From assembly GCA_023897205.1 (NCBI GenBank), contig JAHWDD010000009.1, positions 1,178,001 through 1,242,000 on the forward strand: a stretch of DNA of 64,000 bases. The letters run 5' to 3'. The notes beneath the pieces are model-generated. The model did no database searches and was not told the DNA's origin. It saw only the letters and a list, made by a program, of their open reading frames with translations. The first letter of the stretch is position 1. Every line of letters starts with the position of its first letter. This document shows, piece after piece, positions 23,559 through 34,664 of the stretch. The stretch comes from Exophiala sp. HKRS030 (lineage: Eukaryota > Ascomycota > Eurotiomycetes > Chaetothyriales > Herpotrichiellaceae). The position numbers were made by a program, and so were the translations under genes.

Positions 23559-25267
23559 ATGCCAACGGCCTTCGACTCGGGCTCTGACATCGACAGCAAC
23601 GGATACCGACGTGTCTACCCGGCACGTCCGAACTCCAAACCAAACTTCAAGGGTCACACGGTACGATTTCTGGGGGGCTTGCGAAAAGGAAAGAAAGGAC
23701 GCTCACCGTCATCGACAACATCTGCTCGCCACACCGTCGAAGAAAGAGGGAGGGGTAGACAAAGAAGTCGAGAGAGAAGGTCAGCACCGTCCAATTCAGA
23801 AAAGCACTGCTCATCCCCATCTTTGTTATTGTTGGACGTTGTCCTTTCTATTTCCTTGGCTGCTTTTGGCGCTGTGGTCGCTTTCACGAGAAGGCAATGC
23901 AACGTCGGGACGGGAAAGAACCAACTAGATATCGGGACCGAGCACGGGAATGGTCGAGAGTGGAGCGGAGAAGAAGAGAACCATCACGCTGTGGGTGGAA
24001 GGTGTGTGACTATGATTGTGACATGTTAACTTGTGTTTTTGCGCTCGAGTTTCTGCCTCTTTGCTTTTGGTTGGGTCGTGCATTTCGAATGGTCTATCAT
24101 GTCAACCAAACAAAAGTCAAAGTGACCAAATCGAAACGTGACGCACCTTCAGCTCGAGGGAAAAAAAAAGAAATGTGCTAACATGAACGTTTTTCGAGTG
24201 ATTGCAGAGGTCGAAACGGCACCAGGACCAGAAACAAAAGCAGAGATAGTCGGAGGAAAATGGATCGTTACGAGGCCAGAACTCGCAACCCCGACAATGG
24301 CCGCCGACAATGCATGAACCTCGTGCAAGGGCACGATCGAACGGGGAGGGCCGTTTACTACGACCTCGCCGACCCCAGAGGAGGGAGGAGGGGAATACGC
24401 ATGTGCAGGCACGGAGAATACCCCCAGGCGTGTGGAAGGTGTGAGCGCGAAAAGGCCGACAGAGAGTGGCGGCGAAGAAATCAAGACGTTGACAAGGACG
24501 AGGACGAGGATGATTATGAGTACGTCTATCGCGACCACGAGATGGATCGAAGACGAGGACGAGGTCGAAGTCAAAGTCGAGATCGAGGTCGAAGTCGAAA
24601 TAGGAGTCGAGGTCGATCTCGTGGTCGAGGAAGGACAAGAGAAAGGTCAAGGTCACTCTCGACGCGCGGACGGAGCCGGTCGTCAACGAATTCAAGCGGC
24701 CGGATTACAACGTACGACGGCGACGACAACAACGAGGAGGAGAGGGAACACGAAGAATGGACATGGCCACGGAGACGGACACCGGCTCGCCACCACTATT
24801 GGGGAGATTGCAGACGTGATCACCGTGATCGATCGGAAGATTGGAGGACAACATGGTGGTGGTGGTGGTGGCCAACTACTACACGAGACCACGGGGGAGA
24901 ACGAGGCTGGGGACGACGACGACGACGACGACACCCTGCTTGCGGCGGCGACGAGAAGATTCAGATTCGAGAAAAGGAGATTGAGTATGACGACGGAACT
25001 TCCGAGATTCGCGTCTACGCGTTCAGGGATGGCGAGGAAGAAGAGCGCCGAGGTCGATGTAGGGATGGTCATGGCCGTGGTCAGAATCGTCACTACTTCA
25101 CCGTTGATGGGTTCGGTGGATACGGTGATGACCGCGACGACAAAAGGGACCTGGAAAGACAAAGGAGGCGGGCAGAATGGTACATGAATGATATCAAGGA
25201 GGCTGCGAGGCTACAAAAAAGGGCGGCCGCGAATGCAGAGTGGTTGAACAGACATTATGGGGGTTGA
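23559..25267 (+). CDS. Arg/Ser/Asp-rich low-complexity protein with Cys/His motif
   Basis: The exon reading from 24208 to 25267 is well supported by composition. A phase-consistent model joins it to 23559-24001 across an intron (24002-24207, branch GCTAAC, acceptor TTGCAG), giving 500 residues. The upstream exon is uncertain: another frame around 23891-24000 also reads as an RS-like peptide, so a further intron may exist. The main exon has, in order, an RTRNKSRDSRR start, a candidate zinc-binding cluster CRHGEYPQACGRC (C-x-H-x6-C-x2-C), an acidic DEDEDD patch, a long SR/RG repeat coded by GAGGTCGAAGTC units (about 24550-24670), a run of six Trp (24854-24871), a Gly-Asp region, and a helical basic end (DLERQRRRAEWYMNDIKEAA). 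I do not recognise the family. RS/RG repeats suggest RNA binding or condensate formation, by inference only. Confidence 0.5.
24553..24670 (+). repeat. GAGGTCGAAGTC-type degenerate hexamer repeat
   Basis: Imperfect tandem units of GAGGTC, GAAGTC and GAGATC run through the exon and encode the Ser-Arg/Gly-Arg stretch of the low-complexity protein. The repeat also creates spurious long open frames on other registers. Confidence 0.8.
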
Positions 25268-25945
25268 GTTGAGAATCTAGCCCCTTTCTCACGGAAGACA
25301 GGAAGAAACACGTACATCATGTAGAGAATATAGGGATTAGACAACGTTTTTCCTCGAGAAAATGAAAATAAAATAAAAAAAAAATATAGATTGGGAAGAG
25401 AGTACTAGTGGTGAGAACGTATAAAATATGCACACTTACATGCGATGTGGGAAAATCACTGACATGGGGTACATCCATGGGAGGACATCTAGAGCCAACA
25501 ATACCAGAAAAAGACCATGCGTATTGAGACCTTGATGGCATCGTCGAGGTCGCTCTGAAAGTGAGACTACTTGTCTCGCATCCAAGGGTCGAGACCTGTC
25601 TGCATCGTTCTACGGGACCACATGTGCAACGTTGTGAAAAGCCTGCAAGGAAAATCGCTCCCCATTAAGAAAAGGTATCTGTACTACATGTATCCAGGGC
25701 GCAGAACGCTATTCGAAGCCTCGTCTCGTCGTGCACCTTTGACCGTTTCACCCAGCCTCACTTTCATCTCGGCAGCAGGATGGAAATTGGTTCAAAGCAG
25801 GCAAAAAGAAAACCTCCTCAACGAGGTAAGATATCACCGACTCGCAAGACCAAAGTCTAGCAAAACAAGGCAAAGGCCAGAAGTACTCGTAGTCCTCCGC
25901 AGAGACAACAGTCACAATCGGCACTTTTACCTGGTTGTCCTCACT
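25268..25945. other. Convergent intergenic region, 678 bases
   Basis: The 3' ends of the RS-like gene (plus) and mpp6 (minus) meet here. An A-rich tract is at 25363-25388. No gene is seen. Confidence 0.45.
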
Positions 25946-26880
25946 TCATATCGTCTTCCTGGCCTTCTTGTGAGCTTTGTAGTTTCCATCGTCCCGTCGC
26001 CTTTTTTGTCCGTGAACCCCGCCTCCGGTTATTGGCAAACGAGAATTCCACCCAGTTCCAGCGGGAGACGCTCGAGGTGTTTGCCCTTGGCCCGACATGT
26101 TGCGATGCTTTGTTTCAATGGCTCTCCGTACTTGTCTCATCTCTTCATCGGAATCAGCACCATTGGAGGAGGACCTCTTTTTCCGATTTCTTGTGGGTGT
26201 GCGATGCTTCGAATGGTCATGTTCCTCTTCATCTTCCTCTTCTTCTGATGGGGATTCCTCACCGCCATCGACGTCTCTTTTCGCCTGTGGTCTTGATTTG
26301 CGTTTCGTCTTGAACGAGCCGTAGGTTTGTCGTCCGGAAGGTCTGTTGCTCCAAATATCTTCCTCGTCGGAATCGGCATCTCCATCATTGTCTTGTGGTA
26401 GTCGTCCAAATCGAGTTCCATTCACACTGTCACCGTTTTTCTGGTTCGCATCAGGAAATGACATTTTCAGATCGAGAACCCATTCTGTGTCTGCGCCTTC
26501 CCCACGGTCGAACGTACTTGTACCTCCTCTTGATTGCCCGAAAGTGGAAATCTGTGGTTCTGACGTTGTGGGTGCCTGGGGCGTTCCAGGTGTCGACGAA
26601 GCAGAAAACGATTCGAGGTCAAACCGACGTCGTTTTGAGGGTTGATAATCTCCCCGAGATGATGATGATGATGGTGTTGCTGCGGCCGGTGATGAAGAAG
26701 TAGATGCTGCTGCACGTTGCATAAACTGTTCATGAAGACAAGCTGGGTCAGTCTCCGATCTGCATGGGACGGTCACGGTAGAGTATTTTTCGAGAACCTT
26801 ACCTTCATGTTCAGCAAACGAGACGACATTGACTTTGGAGGATGTTGCGCCTGCGCGCTGGGAGTGCTGAATCCTGCCAT
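25946..26880 (-). CDS. mpp6: Mpp6, RNA exosome cofactor (M-phase phosphoprotein 6)
   Basis: Two exons: 26880-26803 and 26725-25946, with a 77-base intron, giving 285 residues. Splicing creates SSRLLNMKFMQRAAAS, which matches the family's N-terminal LLxMKFMQR motif; the first exon is too short to appear as a frame on its own. A second conserved block is EWVLDL (WYLDL in animals), and the later YGSFKTKRK resembles the family's central RMSF-type block. The rest is disordered, with acidic runs (SEEEEDEEEHD) and a Lys/Arg-rich C-terminus (KRRRDDGNYKAHKKARK) suited to RNA binding. Mpp6 tethers Rrp6 and Mtr4 to the nuclear exosome and helps degrade or trim rRNA precursors and cryptic transcripts. 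It is divergent from the DUF1275 gene. Confidence 0.85.
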
Positions 26881-27640
26881 CTTCTCCCTCCGTCTCCCTC
26901 TGTAACTCCTATGAAGAAAACGAAAGAAGTGTAGACAATAGGCTAAATGGGAAGTGACTTGTGGTTAGTAGTTGTGATCAATTGTGACTTGCACGATGGT
27001 CTCGTCAAGGTAGTCCTTTCTTCACACCGTGGACAAGGGCGGGTAAGTCGTCGACAACATCAATCGCAACAAACACCGCTCAGTGTACCACAAGTGGCCC
27101 CGATTCTCGGACTGTGTTGCGACCGTATGAAACCGTGCTCGTAACGGATACCAAGGACCGAATTAAGCAATACTGATAAACATTTGACGTGGGAAAATTG
27201 TTAACGCGTGGAGAAATGAGTGCATTGTGATATGGCTCCAAAAAGAAATGGCTACAGTACAAGTCCATTATCCGCAGGGTACAGATTAAAGGCTAAAGCG
27301 AGCGGAAGGTTAAACGTTTTACCGAAGACAAGGCTTTTAATCTCTCATTTGATAAGGCTGGAGCTCACGATAATCACCTTTTCCTATCAAATGCCAATTT
27401 TTTTCTCGTGGCGATGGAGTCGCCGATAAAAAGAGGCTGATGTTAGTCCATCGGACATGGCCTTGCGCCATTGCACATGGAAGAAAAGAAAAACTGAGGT
27501 ACACCCAAAAATTAACATATTAGAACTTATCAATAATGGACACCGCCAGGTGAGAGGATCTTTCCTTCTCCTTATCTTTGTGAAAATCTCGTCACCTTCA
27601 GATCACAACACCTTCATATCCCGAAAGTGATCAAAGAAAC
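26881..27640. other. Divergent promoter region, 760 bases
   Basis: Between mpp6 (minus) and the DUF1275 gene (plus). It contains no recognisable gene; frames are short on both strands. Confidence 0.45.
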
Positions 27641-28544
27641 ATGGACACTCCTCTGTCGGGGGATGTTCCCCAGACCATGGAGCCCTCGAAGGAGTTACCA
27701 CTCGACAGTCTACCTTGGACGACGAGGTTGCGATTGCGGTTCGCGCAGGATATCGACCCGGCGTGGGCGGACACGATCCTGCTGGCATGTTTCTTCACGA
27801 CGGGAATGGTTGACTCTATAGCCTTCAACACCTGGGACTGTTTCGTTGGGATGCAAACTGGTATGTTCCCACCAAAGGTTTCACGTCGTCCAGTGCTCGA
27901 CTAACCCCCGTGGGACAGGTAACACTATCTTTGCCGGTCTCGGAGTCAGCGATTTACCCAGCACGATCCCAAAGTACACTTGGACGAAATCCTTGGCCGC
28001 CATCCTGTCATTTTGTCTCGGCGCATTGTTCTTCTCCAGATTCCATCGACACCTCGGACCGCTCAGACGATGGGTCATCACCTCATCCTTCCTCATTCAG
28101 ACCATGTTCATGATCATCACGGCGTCGTTGATATCTGGGGACGTAGTTGCAAAGACAGAACTCGCCGAGACCGTGGACGGACGAGGCAGGTTCCCTTGGT
28201 ACGAACTCTGTCCGATCGCCCTGCTGGCATTCCAGAGTGCAGGGCAAATCGTCGCAAGCCGGATGCTCAAGTACAATGCCTTGCCGACAGTGGTCTTGAC
28301 GAGCCTGTTTTGTGATCTGATGAGCGACCCGGACCTGTTCACGGCGGGACTACTCCAGGATCCGGATCGAAACAGGCGGGCATTGGGAGCGGTCTTTTTG
28401 TTCTGCGGGGCGACGGTGTCTGGAGCTTTGATCAAGACGTCGATAGGTTACTCTGGGGCACTGTGGATTGCCACGGGCGTCAAGGGCTGCATGGTAATGG
28501 CATGGCTGGTCTGGAGTGGGAAGCGGTCACAAGTCAAGAAATGA
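27641..28544 (+). CDS. DUF1275 (YoaK-type) membrane protein
   Basis: Two exons: 27641-27860 and 27919-28544, giving 281 residues. Splicing rebuilds the family's first conserved stretch (GMVDSIAFNTWDCFVGMQT joined to GNTIFAGLG). About six membrane segments are visible: ILLACFFTTGMVDSIAF, NTIFAGLGV, SLAAILSFCLGALFF, VITSSFLIQTMFMIITASL, LGAVFLFCGATVSGALI and a final LWIATGVKGCMVMAWLVW. The bacterial and fungal DUF1275 family has no firmly assigned substrate; it is treated as a small transporter-like membrane protein. An N-terminal cytosolic stretch of about 40 residues precedes the first segment. The gene converges on the YjbQ-type gene. Confidence 0.85.
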
Positions 28545-29071
28545 TGGATAGACAGTACTGTACATCATTTCCGCATACCTACTATCCGGCGCAGGGTAGA
28601 AACGGGCGATAAGGCTATCTTTGATCTGGGTTATCTTGGCTGAGGCTTGAGGATGTACATATACCAGTCTATCGGGCAGTGTAGATGAATTCGCACGCTG
28701 GCCAGCCTCGCAAACAAACACTCGACCATCAATTGATCCCGTGAATCTTTCCTCAACAATCACCAAGACCCTTCAATGATGGCTCAGAGTGAAATCACAT
28801 GGGCTTATGTGATGGACAGCCAACCAAAAACAAAAGAGAAGAAACACAACGTGTATTGTATAACCTTTCCCCTCTTCTTCTGCCTCCCTTGCCCCCCTTT
28901 GCCCAGGACAATAATAACATGTCACCTCACTTCCTCTCCTTTTTTTTGTTTCAAAGAAAGCCGATTTCCTTCTCAAGTCGGGATTATTTTTGATTTTCTA
29001 GCTGATTCTAGCTAGACATTGTGATTCTGCAATACCAACTTTGGAGAAGTTGAGGACGACTGTGCCTCTTC
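28545..29071. other. Convergent intergenic region, 527 bases
   Basis: The 3' regions of the DUF1275 gene (plus) and the YjbQ-type gene (minus) meet here. It is T-rich near 28940-28990. No gene is seen. Confidence 0.45.
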
Positions 29072-29609
29072 TCATCGTTTCTCTCCTTGAATCGTGGCAA
29101 CCACTTTCCTCGTGTGTTTCGAAGCCCGAAATTCTAGATACCAAATCCCTTGCCACGTGCCAGTGTTCAATGTACCGTCGGTGATGGGGATCGTCACACT
29201 CGCCCCCACCAATGCTGATTTTATATGTGCCTATGGATGACAGTTAGCTGTTAACTGAACAAGTCACGAACAAGGGGCGCGCCGTCTCTATCTCTCAAGT
29301 CGGGAAGGTGTATGATTTGGAACGCACCGGCATATCATCCAAACCTTCGGCAGAGTGTCGGTAAAGGTTACCCTTTCGATCCTCAGGAGCAATTCTGTCC
29401 AGGGCGTCGCTCATGTCCTCCCTCACGTCGGAATCCCAGTTTTCATTCAACGACAGAGCACACGACGTGTGTTGGATGAAGAGGTTCAGGATACCGACTT
29501 TGTAGTCCTTGATCTCGGGCAGAGAGGACTCGACATGGTCGGTGATCAGGTACGAGCCTCTGGACTTGGAGGGTAGGGTGAAGGTCTTTTGGAACCAAGA
29601 AGTAGACAT
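29072..29609 (-). CDS. YjbQ/UPF0047 family protein
   Basis: Two exons: 29609-29328 and 29230-29072 with a 97-base intron, giving 146 residues, the usual family length. The second exon completes the signature: HSAEGLDDMP joins AHIKSALVGASVTIPI, then GTWQGIWYLEFR. The conserved IQHTSCALSLNENWD block is present in exon 1. I chose the ATG at 29609 (MSTSWFQKTF), where fungal members normally begin. The frame stays open for 76 more codons to an ATG at 29837; that extension has a hydrophobic segment and a Ser run. Bacterial YjbQ shows weak thiamine-phosphate synthase activity in vitro; the cellular role in fungi is not settled. Confidence 0.88.
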
Positions 29610-30071
29610 GTTGTCGTTGTTGAGGCTATTCAAAGGACAACTGACGATGGGCGACGATGATGAAGATGAAGAAGAGGATTGACGGGTTGTTGCTGAAATG
29701 GCTAGGTTCAAGGCGCAGAGTGGTAGTCCGACGAGAAACTGTGGTAGACCGGGGAACAAAGCGAGTAGCAGTATGAAGACGCAAGTGACGGTAAAGTATT
29801 TCGAATCGGTAAGACTCGTCGTCGTCGTCGTAGGCATATCGATTAAATAAAAAGTTGATGTGGTTCACATGGACAAAACTAACATACGTCAGAATGTCCA
29901 CTTGAGGCACTCCCCACTATATCGCCGCTTTTTGAACAATTTGCCGTAGATATACGACTTACAAACACCAAGCAGAGTCAAGGCACAGGAGACGACATTG
30001 AATAGCATGATCTTTGTCGATAATATCGATCTAATTGTCTGTTCCTCAGATGCCTCCGTTTACGAAGGGAA

Positions 30072-30709
30072 CTATTGTTCTGCCACCACTTCAATCTCTA
30101 CCAAAGCATCTTCTTTCGCGAGAGATGTCACCTGTACAACCAAGTCAATATATCCTGTGAAGTGTCATGAGATCAATATTCGGGAATAGACGACGTACCC
30201 CAATCAGCGTTGATACAGGATATGGCTCCTCGAAATACCTAATTGTCCCATCAGCTATGAGCAAGAAAGAAAGCGTTGTCATGCATCGATGGTGACATAC
30301 TTATCCCATACACCCAGGACCTTTTTGTAATCTTGCATTGGGATGATGTAAATTCTTCTCGAGATGATATTGTCAAAAGTCAACCCGCAAGCCTCAAGGC
30401 AGGCCCTGATGTTGAGAATTACACGCTCCTACTCGGGGACCAGTCAACATCCCACTCATTCTCGAAAACAGTCAACCCCCTTTGACGATGGAAGTCAGTG
30501 AGGGGAGGGGACTTTGTAAGACGTGGTCAATAATGCCTGCCTACCGTTTGAGCCTCAATTCCCCCCGATACAATCTTGCCTGTTTCCGGATCGTCACCCA
30601 TCCATCCTGCTAGGTATACCATGCCACTTTTCGATTTGACGACGTGACTATATTTCCCGTTCGGCTTTGGCGCATTCGGAGCCCAGACGGCTTCGCGAGT
30701 GTAAGGCAT
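30072..30709 (-). CDS. RidA/YjgF/UK114 enamine-imine deaminase
   Basis: Four exons: 30709-30545, 30428-30301, 30238-30199 (40 bases) and 30131-30072, giving 130 residues, the family size. All phases agree. Recognisable blocks are GMVYLAGWMGDD, QTERVILNIRACLEACG, SRRIYIIPMQDY (the Arg expected to hold the substrate carboxylate), YFEEPYPVSTLIGVTSLAKEDALVEIEVVAE (with the late Glu of the active site). The enzyme hydrolyses reactive 2-aminoacrylate and related imines formed by PLP-dependent dehydratases and protects the cell from them. It acts as a trimer. The N-terminus has no clear presequence, so a cytosolic or general location is most likely. Confidence 0.9.
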
Positions 30710-31629
30710 GTTTGGTGTTTACTCCTGAGGAAAGAGCTATGCCTGAGATTCCAGTGGGAAAGTTGATCTCGAGATACACTTGCTCCAAAGTGATGATACA
30801 AAAGTGTAGCTACGCCTCTGCTTTGTTTCTTTTGTTAGTTTCCACCTTTTGAACGGAGGAAGCCGGGCTCTACGGACTTGAGCGAATACAAGACAAATGG
30901 CTGAATCGTGGTGATTGACAAGCATGACACATGGGCGGGTGGAAGTCTGATCATAGTCCATAACGTCAGGGAGAGACTTGGTGTGATGTCAGGGCCTATT
31001 TGCAGCAAGATCATGTTGCTTCTGCTCCTTCTGTTTACAGGCAATGATCAACGAGCCAGTCACGGCTCAAATATGTCCCATCTAAGTGTATGTTAGCAGC
31101 AGATGTTTGTTGTTAGCAAGTGCAAAACCCAGACGGGTCTCATCCTGGCACATCAACTCGGTAAGAACAGAAAAGGACAAGGACTTTGTAACGAGACTTC
31201 TTTCATCTCTATCTTCGAACGGCCAAGATCGAGTCAGGCAACACAGACTTCATAGATCGACCTGTAGCGATCACTTTTGTGTCGCAAGTTCTGTGTCATT
31301 GTGCTGGGCCGCGAAATTCCCGTCGTGGAAAGATCAGTATCAAGGCCACACAACCTCATACAACTCCAGTCTTTTATTGAGACCTCAGTTCCGCAATATG
31401 TACAATACACCCATTCGTCAGAAATCATCTTTGCTCAAATGTCGTTTCACCCAAAGACTCGGCCAGATGCTCTCCTCTAACATGAGGATACTGCCCCTGG
31501 ATCTCCCCCTTTTGACTAGGGGTAGCCGGCATCTGCACTTCCATAGGATCGCCTGTTGGTGCTAATGGGTAAGTTGTGCTCGGTAGCGATTCGAGGTGTT
31601 TTTTGTGCTCCTTTTTAGCCTGTTCTTTG
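30710..31629. other. Intergenic, 920 bases
   Basis: This is the promoter of the RidA gene and the 3' region of the NDUFS6 gene, both minus strand. Frames on the plus strand (31086-31565) show no domain. Nothing further is supported. Confidence 0.45.
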
Positions 31630-32262
31630 TTAGCAAGGATGCCATGCGACAAGAGATTTCTCCGGGTCCTTCCTTACATATGGCAATCCGCAGTAGGTGC
31701 ACCAACAGATTTGTGGCTTGTCCACGTTGATATAGATCTTTGGGTGTCCCAATGGACCGCCACCGCCGTCACATGCTACCCGTTTATCGTCTACCCATCG
31801 AACGGGTTGTTTATGGATGAGCTCGATCGCGGCATAGGGAGCAGGCTATGAGATGTTTCTCAGTACATTCTTCCATCTCTTTACGCGTACCGGCATGCCT
31901 ACCTGGGATTCAATAATCGTCTGTTCAAATCTTGGTCCTGTCATTGCGAGCTCTCTGGGCATTTGGCTCCGAGACCAGGGTTTGGCTCTGTTGGGTGCTT
32001 GTAATTGTCTTGCCCTCTCGCCATCAGTAACCATTTCTTGCAATGGCGCATCTGAAGCACCCATGGAGTCCACAGGGGTTTCGTCGGTCTTTGATACATT
32101 GGGAGTGAGTTTCCGCGATTGGGGATCGTTGGCTTGTTGAAAGTTCTCGCCTGTACCGGGACCCTGGCGAAGGAGGCGAGCTGAGGCAGATATGGGACGG
32201 CATGTTGTTCGTGATAGAATTCGAGGGACTTTCGCCCGCAGCGAGGGGACTAGGGAAGACAT
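31630..32262 (-). CDS. NADH:ubiquinone oxidoreductase zinc-binding subunit (NDUFS6 type)
   Basis: Two exons: 32262-31903 and 31845-31630 with a 57-base intron, giving 191 residues. The N-terminus (SLRAKVPRILSRTTCRPISASARLL) is a mitochondrial presequence. The second exon carries the CHCC zinc-finger domain: Cys145-x8-His154-x14-Cys169-x2-Cys172, in KRVACDGGGGPLGHPKIYIN and ICWCTYCGLPYVR, ending LVAWHPC. This accessory subunit sits in the matrix arm of complex I, binds zinc and is needed for late assembly of the N-module. The first exon is mostly linker (PRFEQTIIESQ just before the join). It is divergent from the membrane-protein gene at 33 kb. Confidence 0.93.
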
Positions 32263-33001
32263 TGTGGTGGGAGTCGAGGAGTAGAGGCTCGTACAATTGT
32301 ATGTGTTGCTCGATGAATCTGGAGGTCATTGAGCTTTGGAGGGCGCAACCAATCGGAGGAGTTGCATATCGGGAGTCTTGGCGGCTACAGTACATTTCTA
32401 TACGGTGAAGCATGAATAAGATCATGCAATTCTTCCTTACCTCATCCAAGGCCAATACAGCCCTCTAAGAGCGTAGGACAAATTGTCGCCATGTACTCTG
32501 CATCTCGTGTTTTAGGGTCTCCGACAATTGTCGAATGTCGATATAGAATTAAAACCGGTGAGGCTCAAAACGAAGAACAAGGTGAAGGCCACCCACTCTG
32601 CGAGTACGATCGTGTATCATTTCCGGCTCATAAGCTTCGAATGGTCTTTGGCACAGGTTTCACAACCCTGGTCTTTCTGCAGACGCGATGTCACCCACGT
32701 ACTACAAGTGTGACGCCTACTTCCCAAATCACCATGGGTACTCACCACATTTTGAAAGTCTGCCCTGGGATATCCCTCCCGAGGCGCTCTAGCAGCTAGC
32801 TTCCCACTTCGACCCCAGATCATGCTGAATGCTAGCACAGTCAACTCCGGAATTGGTCTTTTCGAAGGCACCAGATTACATGGACCTTTCTTTCCCACAT
32901 AATTTGGACTTACAAGAGTGGTCCGCTCGTGAAGAGTTCACGAATACATCGGCCTGGCTCCCCATGAAATTCCATCATTCAGGCTCCTTGACTCCAGAAC
33001 A
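32263..33001. other. Divergent promoter region, 739 bases
   Basis: Between the NDUFS6 gene (minus) and the unknown membrane protein (plus). Short frames only; no gene supported. Confidence 0.45.
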
Positions 33002-34603
33002 ATGCACTCACAAGCCGAATATCATGAAATGACAAATATCGGCCAACAGGCATTGCAGACGACGACTGAAGTGACATACGAGAAGGGCTCAGGTACAAGG
33101 AAGGTTTGCTTGGTTGGCTTAGGCTTCAGCGTCTTGGTTGGAGTCATTTTCTTTCTCCTGGGTTGCATTGTACCGCACAGATTCAACGGCGAAGACGATG
33201 TCATTGCATTTTCACCAGTAGGCTTGGAGCTGCTCACCCTCGGCATCGACTTTGCAGTGCTCATTGTGACGGAAATCAATGGCTATGTAAGTATTGTATA
33301 TGGCTCAGTTCTCGGTGCCCTCTTACGCCTGGAGCAGACCCATTTGATTTCTGGAGGTTACTCGAACTGCCCAATGCGATTTTCACCTTCTAACCCAGCA
33401 TCATTCGAACAGATACATAGTCTTTCACTGAGATGGGCACTCTACCACGAAGGTAGACTCGACTTCAATAGCAGTCTCCGTCTCCTCACGGTGGCCAAAG
33501 AAACCCCTGCAAACGGACTCCTGGCCAACATTGCTTATTTCATCACACTGTCGTTCTGTTACGGAGCTGCGTCCGTCGTTGTCGTGCGCAACACTTATGT
33601 GATCCGGGCGGAAGCTCTGGGATCATTGGCCGATGAATGGGAAAAACATAGCCACGACGCAAACTTCAGTCGTGTTGGACCTTTGAGTCTGGGCTTCGCA
33701 ATACTAATTCAATGCGCTCTGTCGATATGGTGTCTGCAAAGCCAGACATTCGCCAGTTGGGATTCGAGTCCACTCACGACTCTGGCAGCGTTCGGATTGC
33801 GCGGTGATGAGCTGATTGCCCAATCCGGGACATCTGAAGCGAGACCTTCGCGCTCCGACAAGAGACGGTCTCCCTACGCCTCGCACCCTAGGGTGCGTCT
33901 TGCCCTTGCCATCGTGACGGTTGTGTTCCTCGCATTCATGGTCTGGACGGCTCTGCTCATCCCCTACGGTATCCGCAATCAGCCGCGTGGCAGCTGGGCA
34001 TTCTTTCCCACCTCGACCAACGGCGACGACGACGAGGATCCCAACACGATGACCATCTTTCTCAAGTTCTTCAAGGTCCACAACGAGGTGTACGAAAACC
34101 GCGGCGGCACCTTGGGCCCCGACTACGTGTCCGAATCCAATCTTTTCGGGATTCTCCTGCTCTACGTCGTTCTCCAGTCCCTCGTCACCATCGGCCTCCA
34201 CAGCGCCGAGCTCCAAGTCCTCATGCTGCGTGACGAGGCCACGTGGCAGAAATCTTCAGCTTGCGGAAGCACAAGTTGGTCGTCGCTCAGTTCCGTCATG
34301 GCACCGCTCCGATCGCCGCCGAATGCTGTTTTGTTGTTGTTCAAACCCGTCCTACATTGGTTCTTTGCGATATGTCTGAGTGTGGATTATGCTCAGGGCA
34401 TGGCGATGCGGGCGCCACAGACGGCATACCTCACGGCTGCCTGGGCGATCTTTGTCATTTTCGCCTACGGGATTAGCTTCTACAGACCAAGGGGCGCGTT
34501 ACCATTGACATATGGACGGCTGAGTACAATGCGAGAAAAGGAAATAGAACGGCTGAATGGTGGTGGTGGTGGTGACCTTGCCAGAGATGGAGGTGGAAGA
34601 TGA
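33002..34603 (+). CDS. Unknown fungal multispan membrane protein
   Basis: Best model has two exons, 33002-33286 and 33413-34603, giving 491 residues. The intervening 126 bases are a multiple of three and stay open, but have GTAAGT, CTTCTAAC and CGAACAG; splicing joins VTEINGY to IHSLSLRWALY, a junction I have seen conserved in this type of protein. About eight membrane segments: VCLVGLGFSVLVGVIFFLLG, VGLELLTLGIDFAVLIV, LLANIAYFITLSFCYGAASV, LSLGFAILIQCALSIW, ALAIVTVVFLAFMVWTALLI, LFGILLLYVVLQSLVTIGL, VLLLFKPVLHWFFAICL and TAYLTAAWAIFVIFAYG. It ends in a Gly-rich cytosolic tail. No catalytic or transport motif is visible. The function is unknown. It converges on the FAD oxidoreductase with only 61 bases between stop codons. 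Confidence 0.8.
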   Translation: MHSQAEYHEMTNIGQQALQTTTEVTYEKGSGTRKVCLVGLGFSVLVGVIFFLLGCIVPHRFNGEDDVIAFSPVGLELLTLGIDFAVLIVTEINGYVSIVYGSVLGALLRLEQTHLISGGYSNCPMRFSPSNPASFEQIHSLSLRWALYHEGRLDFNSSLRLLTVAKETPANGLLANIAYFITLSFCYGAASVVVVRNTYVIRAEALGSLADEWEKHSHDANFSRVGPLSLGFAILIQCALSIWCLQSQTFASWDSSPLTTLAAFGLRGDELIAQSGTSEARPSRSDKRRSPYASHPRVRLALAIVTVVFLAFMVWTALLIPYGIRNQPRGSWAFFPTSTNGDDDEDPNTMTIFLKFFKVHNEVYENRGGTLGPDYVSESNLFGILLLYVVLQSLVTIGLHSAELQVLMLRDEATWQKSSACGSTSWSSLSSVMAPLRSPPNAVLLLFKPVLHWFFAICLSVDYAQGMAMRAPQTAYLTAAWAIFVIFAYGISFYRPRGALPLTYGRLSTMREKEIERLNGGGGGDLARDGGGR

Positions 34604-34664
34604 TATGATAGCTCGCAGTATCTAATGTCTATAGGCATTCTACAGGCTTGCCGTACACCACCAC

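Noticed and set aside
23767..23890. Extra intron inside the first exon of the RS-like gene
   Set aside because: An alternative frame at 23891-24000 looks RS-like, but no donor and acceptor pair with matching phase was found, so it is kept only as a caveat.
24432..25187. Two long alternative frames over the RS-like exon (plus, 251 codons; minus, 156 codons)
   Set aside because: They arise from the low-complexity hexamer repeat being open in several registers; only the 24208-25267 register carries the Cys/His cluster and ends in a normal protein.
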